NCBI GenBank assembly: GCA_030621085.1
Contig: JAUXIJ010000008.1
Coordinates: forward strand, 1-61,789
From: Candidatus Cloacimonadota bacterium
Lineage (GTDB): Bacteria > Cloacimonadota > Cloacimonadia > Cloacimonadales > TCS61
DNA length: 61,789 bases
Direction: 5' to 3'
The notes under the pieces were generated by a model that worked only from the letters and a program-made list of their open reading frames with translations, did not search any database and had not been told where the DNA came from. Of this stretch, positions 33,189-43,359 are shown piece by piece; within the stretch, counting starts at the first letter, position 1; each line of letters starts with the position of its first letter. The position numbers were made by a program, and so were the translations under genes.

Positions 33189-35609
33189 ATGAAAAAAGTT
33201 TTATTATGTCTTGTTACGATACTAATAACATGGAATATATTTGCACTTAAAAACTGGCAGATTCATACAAACTCTACTCATATCTATGAAATTGAACAAG
33301 TTAATTCAAAGATATATATTGCCAGTTGGGGCGGATTGGAAGTGTATAATCTTAACACGAATAAATTTGAAAAGAAATACACTACGATCGATGGATTATC
33401 TAAAAACGATATTCGAGCTCTGGATTATTATACTGAAAGAGAAGAATTTTTGTTTGGAACCTACGGTGGTGGAGTTAACCGGGTGGTAGATGGTGAATTC
33501 CAGATGCCCATAAACGAGATTATCGGTCTGGCTTCGGACTATGTTAATAAAATCGTTCATCAGGATTCACTGATATTTATTGCTACGAAAAATGGATTGA
33601 GCGTATTTGTAAACAATCCCACTTTTCCATTTCCATTTCTTGTTGATAACTATAACGTAGAAAATGGTTTAAGTGCAAATAATATTACATCTCTTCAAAT
33701 TGCAGACAATGAGTATCTCTATTGTGGTAGTGAATTCGGCTTGGATTATGTACACATAGATTCTATCGGATTTATTTATTCCTGGCACCATTTAAATACA
33801 GAGAATTCAATTCTACCAAGCAATAATATTTCTTCAATTTCCATAAAAGAAAATAAAGTTGCTATTGCTACTGATAACGGAGTTCTCACATCTTCAGATT
33901 TAAATGATCCGGAACAAAGCCAGTTATATTGTGAAGGTTTAGCAGTATTTCCAGTTTTTTTGGATAGTAATAATAATCTATGGCTGAGTTATGGTGTATG
34001 GGATTCTGATTTACTGGTAATTCAGGATACTATGGATATTGCCGTAACCAGGATATCTGAAGAAGAAAATGTAACTAACTGGCTTATTGATGGAGCAGGT
34101 TTAATTACATCCAACATAATAGATTTTGAAGAAATTGACAACCAGATCTGTGCGATAACCTGGGGAGAAGGGTTATTAATATTTAATTCTGATAATTGGG
34201 AAACTCAAATAAAACCTGATTGTATTATAGCTAATGTAGTAACTGATATGAAATTAGATAATAACCATAAGCTCTGGATTAGTAATGGACATATTGGTGG
34301 AGGTATGATCAGTAAAGGAACTCGTGGGGTTTCCGGATTCGATGGAGAAAACTGGACAAACTACTCAGCAAAGAGCAGTCATTTATCAAGTGATAATATA
34401 TTCACAATTGGAGTAGATTCCAATAACAGGAAATGGTTTGGTGCATGGTCAGGTGAAGGGATTTTAGGCTGGTCAAGAGGTATCAGTGTGCTGGATGATA
34501 GCACACCTGAAGCCCCCATTTGGCAAACCATTACATCATATTCACATGGAATTTATACTAACACAATAGCCAGTTTAGAAAAAGATAGTTATGATAGAAT
34601 GTGGGTTACATCATATGATGGGGGAGTGAATATTTTAAATTCGGAAGAAGAATTAATCCATCAGTTCCAGATTCCATTAATAGAAAATCAAAAAATTCTT
34701 ATGCCATTCTTTGCAAAAGATAAGATTTATTTTGGTTCCTATTATAATGGAATTAGCATTTGGGATGATAATTCTTTAAGTTCTGGAATTTTTCCTATAT
34801 CAAGTGGCAGTCATTGGACACAACCTCCTTTTACCGAATTGAAAGATAAAGAAATTCATGCAATAGCTTCTAGAGAAATTTATAGTAATGAAGAGATCTG
34901 GTTTGCCTCAGATTACGGACTATTTCTTTATGAAGGTGGAAGTTGGTTCCAATATGGCACGAACATCAAGAAGAAAGTATGGCAGGATAACAGCTGGTTT
35001 TGGAGCGATGGTATTCCTGATCCGGAATACTGGTATTACGAAGGACAAGAAAGATTATACGGCTCAATTCCAACGTATCCCACAGCGCTATTTGTGGATC
35101 CATTCGGGCTTATCTGGATCGGAACCAGAGATGCAGGTATCACCATATTTAACAAAGAAAGAGATATATTCACCAACTTAACAATAGAAAATACTTCTCT
35201 GATCTCGAATAATATCACTGCCTTTGCTTATGAATCTCTTACAGGCACTTTATATATTGGCACCAGTGATGGGTTAAACTCTGTTGAAATTGGAATTTCT
35301 GCTGAATCCAACACAGAAACAAAACTGTACGATACAATAGTTTATCCAAACCCTTTCTATCCCGACAATGGTGAAATTCTTCGTATTGAAAATGAATCCA
35401 GTGTAACAATGCCGAAGGGTAATACTATATGTAAAATTTACGATCTAAGTGGTGAATTGGTATTGAAACTGGAAAAAGATATTTATGAACAGTTCAGTTG
35501 GGATGGTAATAATAAAGTTGGTAAGAAATGTTCTTCTGGAATATATTTCTATATTGTCTCTGCATCTGATGGGCAAGTTTCTAAAGGAAAAATAATTCTT
35601 GTACGTTAG
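33189..35609 (+). CDS. Exported two-component-type beta-propeller protein with T9SS-like C-terminal domain (806 aa)
   Basis: The signal peptide (MKKVLLCLVTILITWNIFA) is followed by ~660 residues of propeller blades with phrases such as YTTIDGLSKNDIRALDY, NVENGLSANNITSLQI and LSSDNIFTIGVDSNNRKWFG, i.e. Reg_prop repeats, probably two seven-bladed propellers. The last ~80 residues are a FlgD/T9SS-like domain (VYPNPFYPDNGEI ... GIYFYIV). The size and layout resemble PorZ, the T9SS attachment-complex protein (two propellers plus a CTD), which contacts anionic surface polysaccharide; this is inference. It is unusual inside a glycosyltransferase operon, 25 nt after the WcaJ-like gene. Confidence 0.7.
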   Translation: MKKVLLCLVTILITWNIFALKNWQIHTNSTHIYEIEQVNSKIYIASWGGLEVYNLNTNKFEKKYTTIDGLSKNDIRALDYYTEREEFLFGTYGGGVNRVVDGEFQMPINEIIGLASDYVNKIVHQDSLIFIATKNGLSVFVNNPTFPFPFLVDNYNVENGLSANNITSLQIADNEYLYCGSEFGLDYVHIDSIGFIYSWHHLNTENSILPSNNISSISIKENKVAIATDNGVLTSSDLNDPEQSQLYCEGLAVFPVFLDSNNNLWLSYGVWDSDLLVIQDTMDIAVTRISEEENVTNWLIDGAGLITSNIIDFEEIDNQICAITWGEGLLIFNSDNWETQIKPDCIIANVVTDMKLDNNHKLWISNGHIGGGMISKGTRGVSGFDGENWTNYSAKSSHLSSDNIFTIGVDSNNRKWFGAWSGEGILGWSRGISVLDDSTPEAPIWQTITSYSHGIYTNTIASLEKDSYDRMWVTSYDGGVNILNSEEELIHQFQIPLIENQKILMPFFAKDKIYFGSYYNGISIWDDNSLSSGIFPISSGSHWTQPPFTELKDKEIHAIASREIYSNEEIWFASDYGLFLYEGGSWFQYGTNIKKKVWQDNSWFWSDGIPDPEYWYYEGQERLYGSIPTYPTALFVDPFGLIWIGTRDAGITIFNKERDIFTNLTIENTSLISNNITAFAYESLTGTLYIGTSDGLNSVEIGISAESNTETKLYDTIVYPNPFYPDNGEILRIENESSVTMPKGNTICKIYDLSGELVLKLEKDIYEQFSWDGNNKVGKKCSSGIYFYIVSASDGQVSKGKIILVR

Positions 35610-35615
35610 AATAAA

Positions 35616-36605
35616 ATGAAGAAAAAACTCCTGTTTGTTTCTGCTTATAATTCATCATTTGTTAAAAATGATCTGGAAATTCTGAAAAAACATTACATAG
35701 TAATAATTCCTAATCTGGTTGGGAAAAAGAAAAGTTTTTATGATTTGTTGTATTCCTTTTTCTCTATTTTATGGGGAGTGTTAAGATCAGATATTGTCTT
35801 TTGCTGGTTTGCAGATTTCAAAGCATATCTGACCGTCTCTTTTGCAAATTTATTAGGTAAAAAGTCTTTTGTAATTGTTGGTGGCTATGAGGTAGCGAAT
35901 CTACCGAAAATTAACTATGGTGGATTGCTAAATAAAAATAATCTAAAAAGACTCAAGTATACATTATTGAAAGCAACCAAAGTGTTTGCTGTTTCCGAAT
36001 TCAGTAAAATAGAAATAACAGATGTGATCTTAGGTATTGATATTAAAGTTCTTCATCATGGATTAGACCTTAGTGAAAATAAATTACAAAAAGAAAATAT
36101 AGTAGTAACAATTGGTAATGCTGTAAAAGACATTTACAAACTAAAAGGGTTGGAAATTTATGTAAATGTATCTTTGAAATTTCCTGAATTTACATTTATT
36201 ATTATCGGGAAATATGATGATGAAATTAAGCGAAAAATAATGAAGATAAATTCGAAAATCACCTTTACAGGTCAGATTTCTCAAGATGAAGTTTATACAT
36301 GGTTGAAAAAGGCAAAAATGTATTGTCAACTATCAATGCGTGAATCTTTTGGTTTCGCATTACTGGAAGCAATGAGCTTTGGATGTATTCCTGTTGTAAC
36401 AAACTGTGGTGCTCTTCCTGAAGTTGTAGGAGAAACCGGTTTCATAGTTTCATGTGATGATGTTGAAGAAACAGTAAATGCAATTAGAATTGCTATGAAT
36501 TCTGATAATGGCTCTGAAGCAAGAAAGAGAGTTAAAGATAATTTCTCACTGCAAAAGAGGGAATTGCTTCTGCTCAAAGAAATGAAGAGAACAGATGAGA
36601 CTTAA
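35616..36605 (+). CDS. GT4-family glycosyltransferase (329 aa)
   Basis: A short GT4 enzyme. The donor domain includes VTIGNAVKDIYKLKGLEIYV, TFTGQISQDEVYTWLKKAK and MRESFGFALLEAMSFGCIPVV, which is the E-x7-E signature; TNCGALPEVVGETGF follows. The N-terminal acceptor domain is reduced and has hydrophobic stretches (YDLLYSFFSILWGVL), suggesting membrane association. Its stop overlaps the following start by 11 nt. Confidence 0.85.
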   Translation: MKKKLLFVSAYNSSFVKNDLEILKKHYIVIIPNLVGKKKSFYDLLYSFFSILWGVLRSDIVFCWFADFKAYLTVSFANLLGKKSFVIVGGYEVANLPKINYGGLLNKNNLKRLKYTLLKATKVFAVSEFSKIEITDVILGIDIKVLHHGLDLSENKLQKENIVVTIGNAVKDIYKLKGLEIYVNVSLKFPEFTFIIIGKYDDEIKRKIMKINSKITFTGQISQDEVYTWLKKAKMYCQLSMRESFGFALLEAMSFGCIPVVTNCGALPEVVGETGFIVSCDDVEETVNAIRIAMNSDNGSEARKRVKDNFSLQKRELLLLKEMKRTDET

Positions 36606-38130
36606 ACTTGGTATTTGGGGAATTCAACCCGGATATGAAATAATCCTGGAACAGATTGGTGTCCCGTATGAAAATGTCTCTGAAAATACCAATATAACTT
36701 TGGAGAATTACTCTGTAATTATTATTTCGGAAATTATTCAAGAGTCTGATAAACAGGTTATTTTAGAATACATGAATACCGGTGGTTCTGTATTACTAAA
36801 CGCCAGATGCTGGGCAAATTTATATGGGAAGAAACTTAAACAGAAGAAAGTTCGATTCCTTATCTCAGATAACAATTCAATTTATTCCTCGTTAGGATTA
36901 GTTGATATCTATACAAAGATTTCATATGTCAATTCTAAAGAATTAGGGATTCTTGATGAAGGATTGGGAATATATCATACGAAAATAGGGAAGGGTTTTG
37001 TTTTAATATTTCCTTTTGATATTAATTCACTTATTTTGGATACTAGGTCAATTAGAAAAAGATTTTATTCTGAAAGAAAAGAACTACCATCGGAAATTGT
37101 AGCCAGGGTTTCCAAAGGAAAGCTGCGAGAACTAGTGCGAATATCTTTGGGAAGCCTCCATCACAAAAGAGGACTGCCTTTTGTGCATAAATGGTATTTT
37201 CCAGATAGCAGTGAGAATGTATTCATCTTTAGGTTGGATACAGATTTCTGTTCTTCCCATCAAGCAAATAATATGGTTGGAATATGTAGGAAAAATAACA
37301 TTTCAGCTACCTGGTTTTTAGATACAACATCTGAAGAACGTCTGCATAATTATGCAGAAATGAAAGATCAGGAATTAGCTTTGCATTGCGACAGACACCT
37401 TGTTTTTAGTGATTATAAAAATAATAAAAAGAATCTGGAAATTGGCAGAGATAAACTAAATGCTACCGGAATTGAAATGAATGGTTTTGCAGCTCCTTTT
37501 GGTGATTGGAATCCTGAACTGGCAAAAGTACTGGATGATTTAAATTTGGAATATTCTTCTGAATTTACTTTAGACTATGATGATCTGCCCTTTAATCCAT
37601 TTATAAATGGAAAGTTCTCAAAAGTTCTTCAGATTCCGATCCATCCAATAAGCCTGGGTTGGCTTCGTAGATCTCATTTTTCACCAAAAGAAATGCTGAA
37701 TTATTACTTAAAATTAATTGATGAGAAATTGTATTTGTATGAACCTACAATCATTTATCATCATCCTCACCATGAATATTTGAATATTCTTGATAAGGTA
37801 TTTCAATATGTGAATAAAATAAAAGTAAAAAAACTAACAATGAATGAATATGCAAAATGGTGGAAAATGAGAACCAACACTCAACCTGACCTCTATTTTG
37901 AAGATAATAGGTTGAGATCGAATATAGAGAGTAATGATATTTCCTTACGAATCACGTTGGAAGAAGGATCTATAATAACAAAGTTTAACAAAATGATAGA
38001 CTTGGCAAACCTTAGGTTTATCAAACAGAAAAAAGTTGAGCATCAACACGATTTAAAAAGGCTTCGGAAATGGTGCTGGCGAGATATTTTGTATAATTAT
38101 GAATCGATAAGAGGGAAAAAGAAAAAATGA
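36595..38130 (+). CDS. Polysaccharide deacetylase-family protein, catalytic motifs present (511 aa)
   Basis: The N-terminal ~195 residues are an unassigned alpha/beta domain (GIWGIQPGYEIILEQIGVPY; possibly a class I glutamine amidotransferase-like fold, from ENYSVIIISEII and GKGFVLIFPFD). Residues ~205-440 are NodB-like: FIFRLDTDFCSSH (Asp-containing motif 1), ELALHCDRH (H-x3-H metal motif), FAAPFGDWNP and a terminal YHHPHHEY. Unlike the operon's first gene, the metal ligands seem kept, so it may remove N- or O-acetyl groups from the glycan or its precursor. No signal peptide, so a cytoplasmic step is implied. Overlaps both neighbours. Confidence 0.75.
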   Translation: MRLKLGIWGIQPGYEIILEQIGVPYENVSENTNITLENYSVIIISEIIQESDKQVILEYMNTGGSVLLNARCWANLYGKKLKQKKVRFLISDNNSIYSSLGLVDIYTKISYVNSKELGILDEGLGIYHTKIGKGFVLIFPFDINSLILDTRSIRKRFYSERKELPSEIVARVSKGKLRELVRISLGSLHHKRGLPFVHKWYFPDSSENVFIFRLDTDFCSSHQANNMVGICRKNNISATWFLDTTSEERLHNYAEMKDQELALHCDRHLVFSDYKNNKKNLEIGRDKLNATGIEMNGFAAPFGDWNPELAKVLDDLNLEYSSEFTLDYDDLPFNPFINGKFSKVLQIPIHPISLGWLRRSHFSPKEMLNYYLKLIDEKLYLYEPTIIYHHPHHEYLNILDKVFQYVNKIKVKKLTMNEYAKWWKMRTNTQPDLYFEDNRLRSNIESNDISLRITLEEGSIITKFNKMIDLANLRFIKQKKVEHQHDLKRLRKWCWRDILYNYESIRGKKKK

Positions 38131-39164
38131 GAGTATTTTTTGCAAGTTATCAATCGATTATGTTGAACAAAGGTGGCCCGACTTATGTAGTTTTAAATCT
38201 TGAAAAAGAGTTAACAAAACTTAAAGTTGATGTTCGATTATTTGATATGTGGAATAAGAGTAATGAATTTAGTAAAAATGAGTTGTTACATGTTTTCAAT
38301 GCCAGTATTGCTACCTACTCATTCGCAAAAAATTTAATATCTTATGGTGCACAATACGTCGTAAATCCCATTTTTTACAGCAATCACCCAGCTTGGAAAA
38401 TACGTATGTACCGTGCATTTGAAAAACCTGTGAGAACTATTTTCAAGCGCAGTTTTTCGGATTACTATTACACAAACTTTATATGCGAAAACGCCAAAAA
38501 AGTATTACCAAATACAAAAGCAGAAGGTGAGTTATTGAGTAAAGCAATGAGGATAAACAGTAATAATATCCAAGTTATTCATAATGGTGTGGAAGAACGA
38601 TTTTTAGATGCTGATTCCACTTTGTTTGTAAAAAAATATGGTCTTAAAGATTTTGTTTTGAATGTCGGTCATATAGGTGCTTTTCGAAAAAATTCTTATA
38701 AATTGATAAAAGCGGTACAAAAGCTTGATGTTCCAACTGTTATCATAGCTGATGTTCTGGAAAATACTGAAGCTCAAAAGTGTATGGAAGAAATCAATAA
38801 ATCTAACAATATAAAGTTGGTTCGATGGATAAAACATGATGATCCTTTATTGGCTTCTGCCTATGCCGCCTGTAAAACATTTGTCTTACCATCCAGATAT
38901 GAAACTCCCGGTATTGTTGCGATGGAAGCTGCTCTGGCAGGTGCTAATGTAGTCAATACTCCTTACGGAGGAACAAAAGAGTATTTCGCAGACTATGCTG
39001 ATTACCTTAATCCAAATTCAATTGATTCCATCGCAAATACAATTGAAAAATCTTTAAATAAAAATAAGAACGATTCTCTCAAGAACTTTATTAAAAAGAA
39101 CTTTTTGTGGAGTGTGATCGCTAAACAGACACTTGAAATGTATGAAGCTACAATGGGAAAGTAA
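38127..39164 (+). CDS. GT4-family glycosyltransferase (345 aa)
   Basis: The N-terminal acceptor domain contains NKGGPTYVVLNLEKEL (glycine loop). The donor half has NVGHIGAFRKNSYKLIKAVQ, KLVRWIKHDDPLLASAYAAC and LPSRYETPGIVAMEAALAGA, the E-x7-E region, then TPYGGTKEYF. It resembles GT4 enzymes of surface-glycan loci. The start overlaps the previous stop (ATGA), and the next gene follows after 3 nt. Confidence 0.85.
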   Translation: MRVFFASYQSIMLNKGGPTYVVLNLEKELTKLKVDVRLFDMWNKSNEFSKNELLHVFNASIATYSFAKNLISYGAQYVVNPIFYSNHPAWKIRMYRAFEKPVRTIFKRSFSDYYYTNFICENAKKVLPNTKAEGELLSKAMRINSNNIQVIHNGVEERFLDADSTLFVKKYGLKDFVLNVGHIGAFRKNSYKLIKAVQKLDVPTVIIADVLENTEAQKCMEEINKSNNIKLVRWIKHDDPLLASAYAACKTFVLPSRYETPGIVAMEAALAGANVVNTPYGGTKEYFADYADYLNPNSIDSIANTIEKSLNKNKNDSLKNFIKKNFLWSVIAKQTLEMYEATMGK

Positions 39165-39167
39165 CTT

Positions 39168-40241
39168 ATGAAAAAAATTATTATTATTATCGGAACCAGA
39201 CCTGAAGCAATTAAAACTGCAATTCTAGTAAAAAAAATACAGGAAGAATATAAAGAAATATTTCAATATAAATTGATTTTAACCGGGCAACATGATACAA
39301 TGCTTAATCGAGTACTGGACTTCTTTAAGATAGAACCGGATTATGACCTGAAAGTAATGACGATAAATCAACAACTCAGTGAATTGACAGCAAAGATCAT
39401 TACCAGTATTGATCCGATATTAAAAAGGGGAAGACCAGATATAGTTTTAGTACAAGGAGATACTACTACTGCATTTGCTGGAGCTTTAGTTTCTTTCTAT
39501 AACCACATCCAAATTGGGCATATTGAAGCAGGTCTGCGAACTTTTAATAAATTTCAACCCTTTCCCGAAGAAGTAAATAGACAACTCATTACTAATTTAG
39601 CAGATTTTCATTTTGCTCCAACAGAACTAAATAAGAATAATTTATTAGCAGAAAAAGTTGAGGCAAAAACAATTCATGTTACTGGTAATACAATAGTAGA
39701 TGCTTTGTTCGTGATTAAAGGTAAATATTCCGTAACTTCTAATGATAAAATTGTCCTTATTACTGCCCATCGAAGAGAAAATTTTGGTGCAGGGATCAGG
39801 AATATCTGCGATGCGATTGCCGAGTTAGCAATTAAACTACCTGATTATCAGTTCGTCTATCCAGTTCATAAGAATCCGAATATACATAATGTTGTTTATG
39901 AAAAATTAAACGGTTATAAAAATATTAAATTACAAGAACCGCTTGATTATATTAATTTCATTAAGTTAATGATGAGATGCAAGATGATAATTACAGATTC
40001 AGGTGGAGTACAAGAAGAAGCAACTACCCTTGGTATACCAACTATTGTATTACGTGAGATTACTGAAAGACCGGAAGGGATTGACTCTAATATTCTGAAA
40101 ATTATTGGAACAAATAAAAAAATGATTATTGATACAACTTTAGATTTATTAAAAAGTAATAAACTATGTAATTCCAGTAATGTGTATGGTGATGGAACAG
40201 CCAGCGAAAGAATATTGAAGATACTGGCTAAAGAACTATAA
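39168..40241 (+). CDS. wecB: UDP-N-acetylglucosamine 2-epimerase (357 aa)
   Basis: Non-hydrolysing epimerase making UDP-ManNAc from UDP-GlcNAc. It has all family landmarks: IIIGTRPEAIKTAIL at the N-terminus, TGQHDTMLNRVLDFF, VQGDTTTAFAGAL, GHIEAGLRTFNKFQPFPEE, TGNTIVDAL, TAHRRENFG, the C-terminal UDP-binding TDSGGVQEEATTLGIPTIVLR and ERPEGI. The length matches. It implies ManNAc or a derivative (ManNAcA, for example) in this glycan, although no dehydrogenase is in the window. Confidence 0.95.
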   Translation: MKKIIIIIGTRPEAIKTAILVKKIQEEYKEIFQYKLILTGQHDTMLNRVLDFFKIEPDYDLKVMTINQQLSELTAKIITSIDPILKRGRPDIVLVQGDTTTAFAGALVSFYNHIQIGHIEAGLRTFNKFQPFPEEVNRQLITNLADFHFAPTELNKNNLLAEKVEAKTIHVTGNTIVDALFVIKGKYSVTSNDKIVLITAHRRENFGAGIRNICDAIAELAIKLPDYQFVYPVHKNPNIHNVVYEKLNGYKNIKLQEPLDYINFIKLMMRCKMIITDSGGVQEEATTLGIPTIVLREITERPEGIDSNILKIIGTNKKMIIDTTLDLLKSNKLCNSSNVYGDGTASERILKILAKEL

Positions 40242-40359
40242 ATATTATGAACATCCGAATAAAGAAGGATTTTGAATTATGAGAAGATATAATGAAAAAT
40301 TTAGTTTGACCTGTAATTACAAAAAAATCTAAGAAAATGTTTAAAGAAGTTTTAAAAAA

Positions 40360-41814
40360 ATGAGAGAGTATTTTCGTAAGACGTTAGATTACGCTACTGG
40401 GAATGTTATTCAGAAAATAATTCTGTTATTTCTTCTTCCTGTATTTTCACATTTCATGATCCCAGAGGAATATGCAGTTTATACAAACCTGTTGATATTC
40501 ATATCTTATGCCAGCCTGATCTATCTACTCGGATTCCAACAGGCTCTCTTTTCATATTTTTATCATGAAAAAACACCCGATTATCAATATACATTAATTA
40601 ATACAGTATACATAACCTTATCGACCTTTGGCTTATTTTTATCGATATTGATAATTCTCTTTCGTCGTGAATTATCATTGTTAATAGTACTTAATGAACA
40701 ATATAGCTATATCTTTATCTTACTGGGGATCATAATATTCTTTGATGTTATTTTTGCAATCACAATGAGCATTCTGAACATGATGGAAAGCTCTCGCAAA
40801 TTTGCTTTTCTTACTATCATCAAACATTCCATATTGCTGGTTCTTATTGTAGGTGGTGCGATATTTAATAGATTTACTGTAACTTATGTTTTTCAGTACC
40901 TACTTGTCTCATCTGTTATTTCTGCTTTGTTGGCGATACTGGTAATGCAAAAAATAATTAAGAATTTCAGAAGCCAGATCCAGAAAAAAATTACTTTCTC
41001 ATATGACATATTACGAAACTTCTTGGGATTCGGAATTGTTATGATCCCCGGAACGTTGGCATTGATCTCTATGAGAGTTCTGGATCGATATATGCTTACT
41101 TATCTTTCACCAAACGGTTTGTATGATGCAGGAATTTATGCGATTGGATACAGGATAGGGGTGATAATCCAATTTCTTGTTTCAATTGTAAGTCTGGTTT
41201 ATTTTCCCTATGCAATGCGAATTGCAGATCAATCCAATGCCAGAAAATCATACCGTAAAATATATAACTATTTTATTTTTTTCGGATGCTTGCTTGGAGT
41301 TATTGTAATCCTTTTCTCTCAAGAGATTTTCAGATTCTTTATTGATGAAGCATATTTTGAAGCTTCCAGAATTGTGTTTGTAGGGGTAATTTCCACATTC
41401 CTGCATGGTGTATTCAATATTTTAAATATTGGATTTTATATAAAAAAAATAGCTTCAAAAATTGCAATTGCGGTAATCTGTGGTGCATTACTCAATATTT
41501 TTTTGAATTATCTGCTTATTCCAAGATATGGAATTTATGGAGCAGGAGTAACTTCCATATTGGCTTATATTTTTATCGTTATTTTTAGCTATTTCAAATC
41601 CAGGAAAGTATTCAAGGTCGATTATAATCTTTCTTATGTATTAATTGCATTAATGATCTTGTTATGTTTAGCTTTTTTGAATTTCTTAATTCCGATTAAA
41701 TTTAGTTATTTTGTTATTAAAATCATGTTTATAGTCATTCTTGGATTAGTAAGCATTTTGTTAAAAAAACAAGATATTATCGAACAATATCACATCTTAA
41801 AATCAGGAAAGTGA
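40360..41814 (+). CDS. Wzx-type polysaccharide flippase (484 aa)
   Basis: A polytopic inner-membrane protein with about 12-14 predicted helices and the MATE/MVF-like N-terminus of repeat-unit flippases (YATGNVIQKIILLFLLPVFS ... PEEYAVYTNLLIFI). Paired segments such as RVLDRYMLTYLSPNGLYDAG and the C-terminal LLNIFLNYLLIPRYGIYGAG are typical of the Wzx/RfbX family. It would move lipid-linked repeat units to the periplasm. A 118-bp gap precedes it, the largest within the operon; there an 8-codon ORF (MFKEVLKK) overlaps its start codon as ATGA, which could couple translation. Confidence 0.88.
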   Translation: MREYFRKTLDYATGNVIQKIILLFLLPVFSHFMIPEEYAVYTNLLIFISYASLIYLLGFQQALFSYFYHEKTPDYQYTLINTVYITLSTFGLFLSILIILFRRELSLLIVLNEQYSYIFILLGIIIFFDVIFAITMSILNMMESSRKFAFLTIIKHSILLVLIVGGAIFNRFTVTYVFQYLLVSSVISALLAILVMQKIIKNFRSQIQKKITFSYDILRNFLGFGIVMIPGTLALISMRVLDRYMLTYLSPNGLYDAGIYAIGYRIGVIIQFLVSIVSLVYFPYAMRIADQSNARKSYRKIYNYFIFFGCLLGVIVILFSQEIFRFFIDEAYFEASRIVFVGVISTFLHGVFNILNIGFYIKKIASKIAIAVICGALLNIFLNYLLIPRYGIYGAGVTSILAYIFIVIFSYFKSRKVFKVDYNLSYVLIALMILLCLAFLNFLIPIKFSYFVIKIMFIVILGLVSILLKKQDIIEQYHILKSGK

Positions 41815-41820
41815 GTATTA

Positions 41821-43359
41821 ATGAGAAAGTTTGAATTGATAATATTAATCATTTTAATTTTACTATTCATAGGAGTTTTTTTTATCAGATTTCACAATAT
41901 CGAAGCAGACACCGATATATCAATTTGCCTTAGAGGTGATTCATTTATTACCGATGAAGGTTGGAAGTCAGGAAATGCTATTAATAAATATCTAACTGGT
42001 AACTGGATTTGTGATGAGTTGAATGATATTTTCATCTGGCCGATTATCCCACTGTTCCAATATCTATCTTTTAAACATTCGGGATTATCATCATTAACAG
42101 CAGCCAGGATGCCTTCATTGATCTTCAGTTGTATAATTGTCCTAATGCTTCTGTGGATCATAATTAGAAGAACCATGGATTGGAAAAGTAAGATTATATC
42201 AATAATATTATTCCTGTTTCTCATCAGCACTAATTACTATTATTTTGTTTTCAGTCGTCTAGCATTTCTGGAAATTCCCATGATGGCTTTTGGAATAGCA
42301 GCATTAATATTTTTTCTAAAAGGTTTAGAGTCTCAGAAAAAGTGGTTATCCTGGGTATATATTCTTACATGCGGTGTATTATTAGGAATTTCAGTTCTTG
42401 CTAAAACCAACGGATTAATATTTGCATTAACAATATTCCTTTATTTTATATTCAATTGGATTATTGAAAAAAGAAAACCGAAAATTCAGTTATATATAGT
42501 AATATTTCCGATAGCTGCGATATTGATCATTGGAATTCCATTAATTATCAAGAAGAGTATAGATCCAGCAACATCGATCCCAACAAAATATGTTTTTAAT
42601 TCAAATATTTTCTTCTTAAAGGGTTTTTTACCTACCACTTTTATTAAGAATTATCTTCGTTTATTTACTAATCCTTTGATTTTGAATAATATTGGTCTTT
42701 TCCTGCTTTCAATTTTTAGTATGTTAATTGTATTCAGTGATTATCTTGTGACAAAAAGGATTTCTAATTTAAATAAGATATTTTTTGCTTTTTTCTTATC
42801 ATCATTCTTGGTGTTAGGATTTTTTATAGCACAAGCTTCACGATATTTTATAATCCTTCTTGTTCCTATGATATTTTTTGTTGCAACCTTACCGATTAAT
42901 TTCCTAAATTTCATCAATAAGAATTTTAAAAACATACATCGAGTTCCTTTGATTAAGCATTCGGGCTTCATTATCATTTCTTTTGTTGTATTAGCAAATG
43001 TATGGAATATATGGAAACTGGAAGATTATATAAAAAATTATAATTATTCTTATGTTTCAGCAGCGCGGGATATACAGAAAAAGGTAATTGCTAAAATACC
43101 GGGAATTGATAATGACATAGTACTTTATGGAGATATTTCAAGTTCGATAGCTTTGATTACAGGTATGAAGTTTTCATATAAAATACCTGATAAAATACAA
43201 TCTGATATTTATATTGTTTCTGGAAAAGAATTGAATGCGGATAAGCTTATATTAGTTAAGGAATACAACGTTTTTAATCACTTATGTAGCGGAAAGATTT
43301 TACGTCTTTATAAGAAAAGTGTGGAAACCAAAAAAGGTTATAATGCAGAAATTAATTAG
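41821..43359 (+). CDS. GT39-like integral membrane glycosyltransferase (512 aa)
   Basis: About 11-12 predicted membrane helices. The N-terminal periplasmic loop carries an acidic pair (SFITDEGWKSGNA), with RLAFLEIPMMAFGIAALIFF and VLAKTNGLIFALTIFLYF later, which follow the pattern of GT39/ArnT/PMT-like enzymes. These use polyprenyl-phosphate sugars on the outer face of the inner membrane. It may decorate the glycan or a lipid. The C-terminal ~90 residues are soluble. It starts 6 nt after the flippase and overlaps the next gene by 17 nt. Confidence 0.75.
   Translation: MRKFELIILIILILLFIGVFFIRFHNIEADTDISICLRGDSFITDEGWKSGNAINKYLTGNWICDELNDIFIWPIIPLFQYLSFKHSGLSSLTAARMPSLIFSCIIVLMLLWIIIRRTMDWKSKIISIILFLFLISTNYYYFVFSRLAFLEIPMMAFGIAALIFFLKGLESQKKWLSWVYILTCGVLLGISVLAKTNGLIFALTIFLYFIFNWIIEKRKPKIQLYIVIFPIAAILIIGIPLIIKKSIDPATSIPTKYVFNSNIFFLKGFLPTTFIKNYLRLFTNPLILNNIGLFLLSIFSMLIVFSDYLVTKRISNLNKIFFAFFLSSFLVLGFFIAQASRYFIILLVPMIFFVATLPINFLNFINKNFKNIHRVPLIKHSGFIIISFVVLANVWNIWKLEDYIKNYNYSYVSAARDIQKKVIAKIPGIDNDIVLYGDISSSIALITGMKFSYKIPDKIQSDIYIVSGKELNADKLILVKEYNVFNHLCSGKILRLYKKSVETKKGYNAEIN

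Noticed and set aside
40280..40359. Small ORFs (17 and 8 codons) before the flippase gene
   Set aside because: No conservation can be seen; the 8-codon one may couple translation but I do not call it a gene.
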